DNA from: JABCZH01 sp963803775
Lineage (GTDB): Bacteria; Acidobacteriota; Terriglobia; Terriglobales; Acidobacteriaceae
Direction: 5' to 3'
Assembly: GCA_963803775.1 (NCBI GenBank)
Contig: CAWDNS010000003.1
Location: 62,001-126,000 of the forward strand
DNA length: 64,000 nucleotides
The translations under genes were made by a program, and so were the position numbers. The notes under the pieces are model-generated. The model saw only the letters and a list, made by a program, of their open reading frames with translations. It was not told where the DNA came from and did not search any database. How positions within the stretch are numbered: the first letter of the stretch is position 1; every line of letters starts with the position of its first letter. Of this stretch, positions 18,137 to 26,352 are shown piece by piece.

Positions 18137-18793
18137 ATGGTGGGCAAGCGCCGTGAGCCCCGGGTCGATAAGTCATTGCCAGTCCGAATTTTCGGCACCG
18201 ACACCAATGGGCAAATCTTCTCTGAAAAGCTAAACACACTGAATGTGAGCCGCCACGGCGCAGAGCTGGGCGGAGTGCAGGCCCAACTCAAGATGGGCGA
18301 GATCATCGGCCTGACCTACGGTACTAACAAGGTGCACTTCCGAATTATGTGGGTGGGATCGCCGGGCGGGCCAAAACAGGGTCGCATCGGACTGCTCAAC
18401 TTGTCACCCGACAAGCCGCTTTGGGACTTTGCTCTGCCCGGGCCGGGCACCGACGGCTCCGTTTCGCGCGATGCTCACGACCGCCGGGCACATCCCCGAT
18501 ATAAGACCGTGAACTCAGTGGAAATTCATTCCGAAGGAGCGCAGGCCCCGATTCGGGTTCGGACTGCGGACCTCAGTATGGGCGGATGTTTCCTCGAAAT
18601 GCCCAATCCGCTTCCCCAAGGTACGCAAATAAAGATCGCACTCTGGGTAAATGACGCCAAGTTGTGGGCCACCGGCAAAGTGGTGACCAGTACTCCGGGA
18701 TTCGGAATCGGTGTGCAGTTTATCGAGATTTCCGAACCGGACAAAGGCCAACTGCAGCGATTCCTTGGGAGCACAATTCGCCTTGCAAGATGA
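18137..18793 (+). CDS. Tandem double-PilZ protein
   Basis: A 218-residue soluble protein made of two PilZ-like domains. The first (about 4-100) has KRREPRV and NVSRHG. The second (about 118-215) has DRRAHPR and DLSMGG. Both therefore keep the Arg-rich and D/NxSxxG ligand motifs, though the first is more divergent. Two binding sites in one chain could give cooperative c-di-GMP sensing; that is inference. It is convergent with the response regulator gene (16-bp gap). Confidence 0.75.
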   Translation: MVGKRREPRVDKSLPVRIFGTDTNGQIFSEKLNTLNVSRHGAELGGVQAQLKMGEIIGLTYGTNKVHFRIMWVGSPGGPKQGRIGLLNLSPDKPLWDFALPGPGTDGSVSRDAHDRRAHPRYKTVNSVEIHSEGAQAPIRVRTADLSMGGCFLEMPNPLPQGTQIKIALWVNDAKLWATGKVVTSTPGFGIGVQFIEISEPDKGQLQRFLGSTIRLAR

Positions 18794-18809
18794 GGGTGGC
18801 GTGGCAGAG

Positions 18810-19277
18810 TTAATTCGGCCTGCCCACTAATTGCAATGTTGGCGCGCCCATACGCGACCTGATGGATTCATCGCTCTCGCCAGAACCCTGACCCAGGCAG
18901 CGTTCGATTGCGGCCGAGAGGTATAAGTGCCGAACCGGCTTGACCAGATAGGCTTGGGCGCCCAGCAAAATGGCTTGCCGGATCTTTTCCGGATCATCCA
19001 CACCGGAACACATGATGACTCTCGCTGCAGGATGCAGGTGCCGCAGAATTCGTAGAGTTTCCAACCCATCCATCCCTGGCATCTGCATATCGAGCAAGAC
19101 GACTCTGGGAGTGCATCCGTTGCGCAGGCGCTGCAACGCCTCTTCGCCGTTGCCGGCGATATCGACCTGGTAACGATCGAGTTCCAACAGGAGGCGTAAG
19201 TAATTTTGGAGTTCGGGGGAGTCTTCAACTACCAAAACTGAAGCTTTCGTCGGACTAAATCCAGTAGTTGGCATCAT
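18810..19277 (-). CDS. Stand-alone response regulator receiver protein
   Basis: A 155-residue CheY-like protein. The receiver domain has the acidic pair VVEDSP, the phosphorylatable Asp in VVLLDMQMPGMDG and the conserved Lys in YLVKPV. The last ~25 residues carry no output domain, so it probably signals by protein contact. The start is one of two adjacent ATGs at 19275-19277 and 19272-19274. Codons further upstream give an implausible N-terminus. No kinase is adjacent. Confidence 0.8.
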   Translation of the reverse strand: MMPTTGFSPTKASVLVVEDSPELQNYLRLLLELDRYQVDIAGNGEEALQRLRNGCTPRVVLLDMQMPGMDGLETLRILRHLHPAARVIMCSGVDDPEKIRQAILLGAQAYLVKPVRHLYLSAAIERCLGQGSGESDESIRSRMGAPTLQLVGRPN

Positions 19278-19746
19278 AGGATCACAATTGATTCGCCAAC
19301 ATACCCCGCGCCGTGCGGGCACTTCCGAAGGCCGCACCCCAAAAGCAGGCAGCCCTTCCCACCACATCCTGATCCCGGCGCATTGAGACGGCGAAACTTC
19401 ATGGCTGTCTACGCTATCGAGCGGCCTGCGTCAACCACTTTTGTAGGCGCTGAGGACTCTGGATTTTCTAGCACATGCCTGCCCTTCACAGCCCACTGCC
19501 CTAAAAACGGTGCAGCGAGTGGAAAGCCATGGTCGCCCCAGCCAACTGGCACAAGTGCAAATGCCCTCAACCCAACCGAAAGAAGGATCGAACCCGCATC
19601 TGGCTGCCGTTCGCCGTCTGTGAAAAACTGGGTGCAAATCAGTAGTGACGGCACCGTCTTAGCCCCAAATTGGCACTGGCTCCGGATTAGCGTCGATTAA
19701 CATCCGCTCCCTCACCGCTGCCGTTTCGTAGCCTTAAAGCGGCCGA
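19278..19746. other. Intergenic region, no recognised gene
   Basis: About 470 bp between the receiver gene and the HTH pair. A 105-codon frame on the plus strand and an 81-codon frame on the minus strand overlap each other. Neither has a ribosome-binding site or recognisable motifs. I see no supported gene or site. Confidence 0.4.
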
Positions 19747-19986
19747 TCAGGCTGGCTGCGGCCACGCCAAAGGAGTTCGCCAGTCGGCCCCGCCGTGACT
19801 CGCCACATAAAGCGCGAGTTCCAGCCGGCTCCAAACCCCAAGTTTGTCGAAAGTACTGCGCAGGTAGTTCTTGACTACTTGCTCGGTGGTGCCGATCGCG
19901 CTGGCGATCTCACGATTGGTGAGACCTTGCCAGACCAGGGTCGCAACTTGCGTTTCTTTGCCGGTGAGTTGATCACAAGGCTGCAC
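19747..19986 (-). CDS. Stand-alone LuxR-type HTH protein, beta member of pair 1
   Basis: A protein of about 79 residues consisting of little more than a LuxR/GerE helix-turn-helix (LTGKETQVATLVWQGLTNRE, then GTTEQVVKNYLR and DKLGVWSRLELAL). It has no receiver or ligand domain. I choose the GTG at 19984-19986 because AAAGGAG lies 6 nt upstream; an ATG further upstream lacks this. It overlaps the 3' end of the alpha gene (19973-20203) by 14 bp, suggesting coupling. Its closest relative in the window is the beta member of pair 2 at 25075-25311. Confidence 0.75.
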   Translation of the reverse strand: MQPCDQLTGKETQVATLVWQGLTNREIASAIGTTEQVVKNYLRSTFDKLGVWSRLELALYVASHGGADWRTPLAWPQPA

Positions 19987-20203
19987 AGGTAGCTCCTTTC
20001 TGATACATCGCGGTGGCAAGCTTTACACGTTTGCGGCCGTCAATAATCCCGGCACGCAGAAATAATGTACGCAAATGCTGCTTCACGGTGCGCGGGCTGA
20101 TGTTGAGTTGTTCTGCGATTTCCTTGTTGCTGCATCCCTGCACCAACAGGTTGAGAACTTGTTCGTCTCTTCGGGTGATCTTGATTCCGGTGAGATCCAC
20201 CAT
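19973..20203 (-). CDS. Stand-alone LuxR-type HTH protein, alpha member of pair 1
   Basis: A 76-residue HTH-only protein (RRDEQVLNLLVQGCSNKEIA, then SPRTVKQHLRTLFLRAGIID and GRKRVKLAT). The tail LFLRxGIxDGxKRVKLAT is shared with the alpha member of pair 2 at 25122-25520 but not with the beta proteins, so two subfamilies are present. The ATG at 20203 is preceded on the minus strand by AGGAGAAGC. A candidate sigma-54 promoter lies about 60 bp upstream. Confidence 0.75.
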   Translation of the reverse strand: MVDLTGIKITRRDEQVLNLLVQGCSNKEIAEQLNISPRTVKQHLRTLFLRAGIIDGRKRVKLATAMYQKGATCAAL

Positions 20204-20264
20204 AGCTTCTCCTAATCAGCGCATTTTGCAGATCATCCAGTTCGCGCCGTCGCTGAAAGCTAAA

Positions 20265-20279
20265 GCAAGCGCTTCGCCA
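20265..20279 (-). promoter_or_regulatory. Candidate sigma-54 promoter before HTH pair 1
   Basis: On the minus strand the sequence reads TGGCGA-AGCGC-TTGC, keeping GG-N10-GC and 8 of 10 consensus bases. The predicted start is near 20254, about 50 nt before the alpha HTH gene. Confidence 0.35.
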
Positions 20280-20439
20280 AACCTTCGCTGCGGGACGCGA
20301 ATGGCTAAAGACTTGTGATCTCTCGGTTTCGTTCGCGGATGGTGCCAGCTGGGGAGGATTCCGAAAAGCCAGAATGGGCGCAACGCTCACCGTCGGTTCC
20401 AGAATGGGTTTGGTTAGCGCGAAGTTTCACGCGCGCCAC

Positions 20440-22908
20440 TTATTCGTAGCGGAGCGCCACCATAGGATCGACCTTGGCCGCACGTAGCGCGGGAATACAG
20501 CACGCCGCCAGTGCGACCAGGCCGAGCAACATTGCGACCGCGAGGAAGGTTACTGGATCGGTCGCGCCTACTCCGTAAAGCAGGCCAGTCATGAAGCGGG
20601 CTAGTCCCATCGACGAGATCAAACCAAGGACGACACCCGCACCCGCCAAGCTTCCACCCTGCCGCAGAATGAGCCACAGAATATCCGAGCGTTGCGCGCC
20701 CAGGGCCATGCGAATTCCCATTTCTCGGGTGCGCTCGCCCACCACGTAGGAAATCACGCCGTAGATGCCCACGCTGGCCAGCAGCAATGCCAAGCCGGCA
20801 AAAACACTCAACAGGATCATGGAAAAGCGCCGCGCCGCTAGCGATCCGGAAATAAGTTCGTCCATACTTTCGGGACCGTAAACCACCTGCTGGCTGCTCA
20901 TCTGTGCACTGGCGTGACGCAGAGAATCGAACAGCGCAGGTGCCGTACCGGTAGACCGCACCACTACTCCCGCTCCCGCAGCTGTCAGCTTCATGATCGG
21001 GTCTCCCAGTTGCATAAACGAAAGATAGACCTGAGCCTGGACGGCCTCGGCGTCATCACGATCGAGACCCCATTGTTTTACGTGGCCCACGATGCCGACG
21101 ATCTCTGCCGCATCGGGATCGAACACATCCAGATACAACCGCTTGCCGATGGGATTCTGATGGGGAAAGTACTTGCTGGCAAAAGCATCATCAACGACTA
21201 CGACTGCGGGCGCGTGTTCATTGTCTTGCGCGTTCAGGAACCGACCCCGTTGCAACTGGATTCCCATGGTCCGCAGATAGTCTGGTTCGACCACGTACTT
21301 GACCGCCCAGCTCTTGTCGTGTTCGCTCGAGGGTTTTGGCTGACCTTCGATCCAGAAGAGCGCTTCGTCATCGCCACTCAGGGGAAATGCGCCCCATGAC
21401 AGCGAGACGGACTGCACACTGGGAGTCGCTTTCACTTTGTCGTCGAACTGCCGCCAGGCGGCGCGAATGGCATCAGGACTTGCTTGAGCTGTGGACGGTG
21501 GAAGCGACACGTTGAACGTCAATACGTTGTGCGAATCAAATCCGGGGCTGACGCTCCAGAGCCGAACCAGGCTGCGGATCATCAATCCGGCGCCGGTCAA
21601 AAGAACCAACGCCATCGCCATTTCAACAACCACAAAAGCGTTTTGGGTGCGATGATGCACGCCACTCAGACTGCGGGAGCCTTCTTTGAGGGTACCATGC
21701 AAATCTTGCCGGGAAGTTCTCAGGGCAGGAACCATCCCAAAGAGCACGCCGGCGATCACGGAGATAGCCATAGTAAAGACAAGAACGCGGTTGTCAATCC
21801 CGATTTCCTGCGCACGCGGCAACGCCGCCGGCAACAGTACGAGAGCGGTGCGAGTTCCCCAAGCCGCGAGCAGCAAACCGAGTCCGCCGCCAGCCAAGGC
21901 AAGCATCATGCTTTCGGTGAGGAGTTGCCGGACCACGCGTCCCTGGGACGCGCCCAGAGCTGCGCGAATCGCAAACTCGCGCATGCGCGTGGTCGAACGG
22001 GCGAGTAGCAGATTGGCAACATTCACGCAGGCGATCAGAAGAACAAAGCCCACCGCGCCCAGCAACACCAGCAGAATCGGCTGAATGCCGGCCACAACCT
22101 CAGCCTTCAGAGGCACTAGCTTGGCACTGATGCCGCGGTCGCTGTCAGGGTAGGCAACAGCCAGATTGCGAGTTACGCGGTCCATGTCTGCCTGGGCTTG
22201 CTCAACCTTGATGCCAGGGCGTAAGCGGCCCACGCCATGAAGTCCCAAACCAGCGCCACGGTTTAGGAGCGCCGGATTGCCCCACTGACCAATCGGCACA
22301 TATACTTCGCTGGGCTGAAAGCTCCGGCTGGAGCTCCGTAGCAGCAGGTTGAAATTCGAAGGCATTACGCCTACGACGGTGTAATCTTTGCCGTCGAGAG
22401 TGATTCCCTTGCCTAGGATGCTGGGGGAAGAAGAGAACTTGCGTTCCCACAGGCTGACGCTGATGATGGCGACGGGAGCGGCACCGATTTCATCTTCCCC
22501 GGGCGCGAAAACCCGGCCGACCACCGGCTTCACGCCGAGCAACGAGAAAAAGTCCGACGAAATTAATTCTGCGTTCACTTGTTCGGCTTCGCCGACGCCA
22601 GACAGAGTGAAGGAATTGTCACGCGAAACCGCCATTGCGGAAAACGTCTTGTTTTCCTTCTGCCAGTCGCGAAAATTGGGGTAGGAAATGGAGCCTGTTT
22701 CAAAACTTGGTTTGCTTTCGTGGAGCCGGACCAATTGTTCGGGCTCGGGATAGGGCAAGGGATGCAGCAGAACGCCGTTCACAACGGAGAAGAGCGCCGT
22801 ATTCGCGCCGATGCCGAGCGCCAGCATCAGCACTACAATCAGCGCAAACCCCGGAGCTTGGCGCAACATCCGCAGCCCGTAACGAATATCTTCCGTCAGA
22901 GTTGTCAT
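20440..22908 (-). CDS. ADOP-family ABC transporter permease (MacB/FtsX type)
   Basis: An 822-residue permease of the acidobacterial duplicated orphan permease group. It starts with the diagnostic ~80-residue block (LTEDIRYGLRMLRQAPGFAL, ALGIGANTALFSVVNGVLL). It has two MacB periplasmic core/FtsX halves: helices at about 20-45, then FtsX helices near 270-410, a second core, and three C-terminal helices ending ALRAAKVDPMVALRYE. No ATPase gene is adjacent, as usual for this group. I use the ATG at 22906-22908 rather than the GTG 12 nt upstream. Substrate is unknown. It lies between the two HTH pairs. Confidence 0.9.
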   Translation of the reverse strand: MTTLTEDIRYGLRMLRQAPGFALIVVLMLALGIGANTALFSVVNGVLLHPLPYPEPEQLVRLHESKPSFETGSISYPNFRDWQKENKTFSAMAVSRDNSFTLSGVGEAEQVNAELISSDFFSLLGVKPVVGRVFAPGEDEIGAAPVAIISVSLWERKFSSSPSILGKGITLDGKDYTVVGVMPSNFNLLLRSSSRSFQPSEVYVPIGQWGNPALLNRGAGLGLHGVGRLRPGIKVEQAQADMDRVTRNLAVAYPDSDRGISAKLVPLKAEVVAGIQPILLVLLGAVGFVLLIACVNVANLLLARSTTRMREFAIRAALGASQGRVVRQLLTESMMLALAGGGLGLLLAAWGTRTALVLLPAALPRAQEIGIDNRVLVFTMAISVIAGVLFGMVPALRTSRQDLHGTLKEGSRSLSGVHHRTQNAFVVVEMAMALVLLTGAGLMIRSLVRLWSVSPGFDSHNVLTFNVSLPPSTAQASPDAIRAAWRQFDDKVKATPSVQSVSLSWGAFPLSGDDEALFWIEGQPKPSSEHDKSWAVKYVVEPDYLRTMGIQLQRGRFLNAQDNEHAPAVVVVDDAFASKYFPHQNPIGKRLYLDVFDPDAAEIVGIVGHVKQWGLDRDDAEAVQAQVYLSFMQLGDPIMKLTAAGAGVVVRSTGTAPALFDSLRHASAQMSSQQVVYGPESMDELISGSLAARRFSMILLSVFAGLALLLASVGIYGVISYVVGERTREMGIRMALGAQRSDILWLILRQGGSLAGAGVVLGLISSMGLARFMTGLLYGVGATDPVTFLAVAMLLGLVALAACCIPALRAAKVDPMVALRYE

Positions 22909-23383
22909 AATGAATTCCACCGCTCAAAGACAAATCGCCCTGCAACAACCAAGCAATGTGCAAGCTTGCTTCCGCTGCATAGATTCATAAGTCGCTGATT
23001 TCATAGCGCGTACATTGCTCCGCCCGAAGATATCTGTTCGGGCGCGAGATTCAAATGTTCACAACCGGACAACCCGAGAGCGGGAGACTTCCCTCCTTGG
23101 GTGCAAAGTCTTGCGCTAGATACCGCTGGATCTTTGGTAAGAGTTACCTTGACAGGGAGCAAGTGCATGTGGCGGATCAACCCGGGGGGCTGGGCCTGCG
23201 TCATAATCGTAAGAGCAGAAAGCACTTTGACGAGTATCGCGCAAGCATAGTTTGGCTTGACCAAGGCTGCTAGAATCAAGGGCTTGCGGGCGTGCCATCG
23301 GCGTTTGGACGGACAATTGCACTTCCGAGGGGCGGTAATTGAAGCGAGCCGTACGGAGAAATCGGTCAGAGGTGGACCCGCAA
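22909..23383. other. Intergenic region between ADOP and the GAF protein
   Basis: This divergent 475-bp gap presumably carries the promoters of both genes. I find no hairpin terminator, clear -35/-10 pair or supported gene in it. Confidence 0.35.
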
Positions 23384-25021
23384 ATGGCAAGTGCGCATAC
23401 GCTGCCGGGCTTGGACGAGGGCACTTTCCAGCAGATGCTGGAAGCTGCCTATGTGCTTCAAGAACGCCGCAAACAACAGCCCGTACTACATCGCAAGCCG
23501 GAACTGGGCGATACCCTGGCGGAGATTGCCGCCACGCAGAAAATTCTGCATTCCAAAGAATGGGACTTGAAAACTTCCGCCCTGCTGATCGCCGAACAAC
23601 TACAAAAGATCACAAGCGCCACGGGAGTGGCGGTGGCCCTCATCCACGAAGATCAATTGGAATACTGCGCGGCAGTCGGGAACGCTGCTTCCCTGGCAGG
23701 AATGGCAATGCCAATCGATTCCAGTTTGTCCGAATTCCTGCAAACCGCAGCCACGGACCCTGCGCTCATTGGCGCACTGTTGAAGCGACAGAGCAGCAAA
23801 TCGCCTTTCTTGTTTCCGATTTACCACGAAGGGAAAGTATCAGGATTGCTCGACGTGCGCTTCGCGGAATGCGATGGCATCCCCGTGCAGGAAGTTCAGA
23901 GCTGTCAGGTCATGTCGGGGTTGATGGGCCAGGCGATTGCCAACGCCGCTAAGGTGGAATGGAAACAGGCGCTGGCGACCGAGCGTGCCACCATGCTAGA
24001 CGTGCTGGAACGGCTGCGGCCCCAACTGGAGCGTCTTGCGGCAGAACCAGACGAAGAAACTTCGACCGAAGTTGAGGCCGGGGAGCAACCCGAATCGGCG
24101 CCAGCCCGAGAGAGAACAGCTCCAGAAATCGAGGCACTGCTGGCTGCTATGAGCCAGGCAGCGGAAAGAAACGGCACTGGCGCAACTTGTGGGCAATGCG
24201 GATACCAATTTGGAGACAAAGAGTTGTTCTGCGGGCGCTGTGGAACGCCCCGCTTGATGAGTTCCAAACCGGAAGATTTAAACTTCTCCAACCCAACACC
24301 ACCATCGCCACAAAGCTCACCTGGCGAAGCACCTGCGGCAGTGGAGGTCGAGCAGCAGGAAGCGGAGGGTGGCCCGCACTTGGTCAATGAGCAAATGTTC
24401 TTTCCGCCATTCGAACCCACATCATCGCAATTTCCAGATGAGGTATCTCTGACCGATGGTAGCTCCGCTCTCGCACTCAGCATCGCTGCCGACGAAGTGA
24501 CGGCTCCGGAGTCCGAAGTTCAGGAAAAAGTTCGGGGAGAAATACAGGAACCCGAAGCCGCAAATGTCCCGATTTCCCAGCAACCGGAATCAGCTTCGCC
24601 TGCAACCTGGACCTCTGCGGCCGGGGCGCTACAGTGGCTGAAGTCACTGGAAAAGGACAACTCGCCCGGACGCATCTGGCTCACCAAGCACCGCGGGGAT
24701 ATCTCGATCGCACTTTCAGCACTCGTCCTGCTGATTGCCCTCACTGGCTGGGGATTGCATCCGGGCAGTGCCGGAAGTTCAACTCAGCCCAGACTCACCT
24801 TGTTTGAACGCATGCTGGTGAGTCTTGGTGTAGCGGAAGCCCCGCCACAACCGGCTGCGGCCGGTAATCCTAATGTGTGGGTTTGGGTAGACGTTCACAC
24901 CGCTCTCTACTATTGCCCTGGCACGGAATTGTATGGGAAGACTCCGGGCGGGAAGTTCGCCCTTCAGCGCGATGCTCAAATCGATCAGTTCCAACCAGCC
25001 GAGCGCGCCAGCTGCCGATAA
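23384..25021 (+). CDS. GAF-like / zinc-ribbon / single-TM protein
   Basis: A 545-residue protein of unknown role. Residues about 55-185 resemble a GAF sensor domain (ALLIAEQLQKITSATGVAVA ... LFPIYHEGKVSGLLDVRF). A zinc ribbon lies at about 269-287 with CGQCG and CGRCG pairs. After an acidic disordered stretch comes one transmembrane helix (about 440-457). The C-terminal ~50 residues (VWVDVHTALYYCPGTELYG and following) form a small Cys-containing domain that would lie outside the membrane. The ATG at 23384 has AGGTGG upstream. It is flanked by ADOP and HTH pair 2. A role in surface sensing is only a guess. Confidence 0.6.
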   Translation: MASAHTLPGLDEGTFQQMLEAAYVLQERRKQQPVLHRKPELGDTLAEIAATQKILHSKEWDLKTSALLIAEQLQKITSATGVAVALIHEDQLEYCAAVGNAASLAGMAMPIDSSLSEFLQTAATDPALIGALLKRQSSKSPFLFPIYHEGKVSGLLDVRFAECDGIPVQEVQSCQVMSGLMGQAIANAAKVEWKQALATERATMLDVLERLRPQLERLAAEPDEETSTEVEAGEQPESAPARERTAPEIEALLAAMSQAAERNGTGATCGQCGYQFGDKELFCGRCGTPRLMSSKPEDLNFSNPTPPSPQSSPGEAPAAVEVEQQEAEGGPHLVNEQMFFPPFEPTSSQFPDEVSLTDGSSALALSIAADEVTAPESEVQEKVRGEIQEPEAANVPISQQPESASPATWTSAAGALQWLKSLEKDNSPGRIWLTKHRGDISIALSALVLLIALTGWGLHPGSAGSSTQPRLTLFERMLVSLGVAEAPPQPAAAGNPNVWVWVDVHTALYYCPGTELYGKTPGGKFALQRDAQIDQFQPAERASCR

Positions 25022-25074
25022 ATCCGCTCAAGTGACGACGTTTCGGCGTAGACCAAATCGTAATCCAGGCGCCC

Positions 25075-25311
25075 TCACGCGCGGGCGATGTCTTCATAGC
25101 GGCGCGCTTCATACCACAGCGCTAATTCGACTCGGTTCCAGAGCCCGAGCTTGTCGTAAATGTTTCGGAGGTAGTTCTTGACGACGTGCTCGGTGGTTCC
25201 GATGACGGCCGCGACTTCACTGTTCTTAAGTCCCTGGGCCACGAGTTCAATGACCCACCGCTCTCGTTCACTGGGGACGCGGCTGCCGTAGAGTTGGGCT
25301 GCTGCTGACAT
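25075..25311 (-). CDS. Stand-alone LuxR-type HTH protein, beta member of pair 2
   Basis: A 78-residue HTH-only protein (SERERWVIELVAQGLKNSEV, then GTTEHVVKNYLRNIYDKLGL and WNRVELALW), clearly paralogous to the 19747 protein. The ATG at 25309-25311 has CCGGAGG about 7 nt upstream, so this is a genuine start even though it lies inside the alpha reading frame. It is convergent with the GAF protein gene. Confidence 0.75.
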   Translation of the reverse strand: MSAAAQLYGSRVPSERERWVIELVAQGLKNSEVAAVIGTTEHVVKNYLRNIYDKLGLWNRVELALWYEARRYEDIARA

Positions 25312-25520
25312 AGTTGCCTCCGGTATAAGAAAGTTGCGAGCTTAACTCGTTTGATTCCATCAGTGATTCCGAAGCGGAGGAACAGCCGATTGAAGTGGGC
25401 CTTAACCGTGCGCCGCGCCATCTTTAGTTCGCTGGCAATTTCAGTGTTGTCACAACCTTGCAGCAGGAGATCGGCGATTTGTTGCTCCCGCGGCCCCAAG
25501 CGAACAGTATTCTCCCCCAT
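25122..25520 (-). CDS. Stand-alone LuxR-type HTH protein, alpha member of pair 2, extended
   Basis: A 132-residue frame whose first ~68 residues match the alpha HTH of pair 1 (GPREQQIADLLLQGCDNTEI, then LFLRFGITDGIKRVKLAT). The pair 1 homologue stops about 10 residues later. Here the frame runs on for ~60 low-complexity Ser/Thr-rich residues that overlap the beta gene in another frame by 190 bp. I think the ancestral stop was lost and the tail is probably not functional. Confidence 0.65.
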   Translation of the reverse strand: MGENTVRLGPREQQIADLLLQGCDNTEIASELKMARRTVKAHFNRLFLRFGITDGIKRVKLATFLYRRQLCQQQPNSTAAASPVNESGGSLNSWPRDLRTVKSRPSSEPPSTSSRTTSETFTTSSGSGTESN

Positions 25521-26352
25521 CGCAACTACTCAAGTTCCTGATGCGTTTGAGTACAAGTGGCTGTACGACCTCCCCTGCGGGCACACGTTCTCCCATTCAG
25601 CAGGCGAAAGATCAAAGTATCGGCTGTATAAGTTCACGCAGCATTCAAGATGCCATGTTGACCTCACCTCATCGAATATTCTGTTGAGAATTTCCTTCCG
25701 CAGCAAGAACGACACCCTGTGAGACCGACTGTTTTGCTAAAGCAGCGCGGATTCTGCGATTCTTAAGAGAGCCAACCCGCCAAACACACCAGGAGAACCA
25801 GTGACTTGGCTAAAGAAGTGGAATTGGCCATCTACTCGAATCCTTCTTGGGCATGCTAGGTTCCAGCAGCTAAAAGGACCTTGTGCGGAACCAAACTCTA
25901 CAACAAGAGTTCTCTGCCATGTTGAAATCGGGTTCCGTTAAGCTTTGGCCCATGTCAAAACTCCCTGATTCAATCGGTTGGCACGGAATTAATTACACGT
26001 CGCTGTTGCAAGTTCGCGTGGAGTTTTGTCGCAAAGAATTGCACATTGTCGATAGGATTACAGGGGATTCGCAAACAATGTCACCAAGATAATTATTTTC
26101 AATGGCTTACGCGAGTCTGGCTGCCTCCAGAAGGCAACCTAATTGCTCCACACTTAATTTGCTGCAACCGGCCCCATCTGGAATTGATGCCGTACCCAAT
26201 TGCGTAGTAATCTGGCAGGGCAACGCTTGAAGGTTTCACCTTCCCTTCTGGAATCCGCAAGTGCTGAGCCTCGCAGTTCAGTCAGGAAAAAGGCCGGGAA
26301 AGATATAGAGATAGTAGACAAATACTCTTATGAACCTGGGAGGTTCACGGAT
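25521..26352. other. Long intergenic region upstream of sat-cysC
   Basis: About 830 bp between HTH pair 2 and the sulfate genes. It is more AT-rich than its neighbours and holds only short frames (for example a 69-codon GTG frame at 25883-26092) without recognisable motifs. An open extension of the sat frame reaches back to a TTG at 26200, but the ribosome-binding site favours 26353. A regulatory leader could be present; I recognise no riboswitch fold by eye. Confidence 0.35.

Noticed and set aside
19383..19700. 105-codon plus-strand frame
   Set aside because: It has no motifs or ribosome-binding site, and an equally long frame lies on the opposite strand.
25883..26092. 69-codon GTG frame in the region before sat-cysC
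   Set aside because: It has no recognisable domain and only weak start signals in an AT-rich non-coding stretch.
26200..26352. Longer N-terminus for sat-cysC from TTG 26200
   Set aside because: The added residues are unlike the family, and GGGAGG sits at the right distance before TTG 26353.
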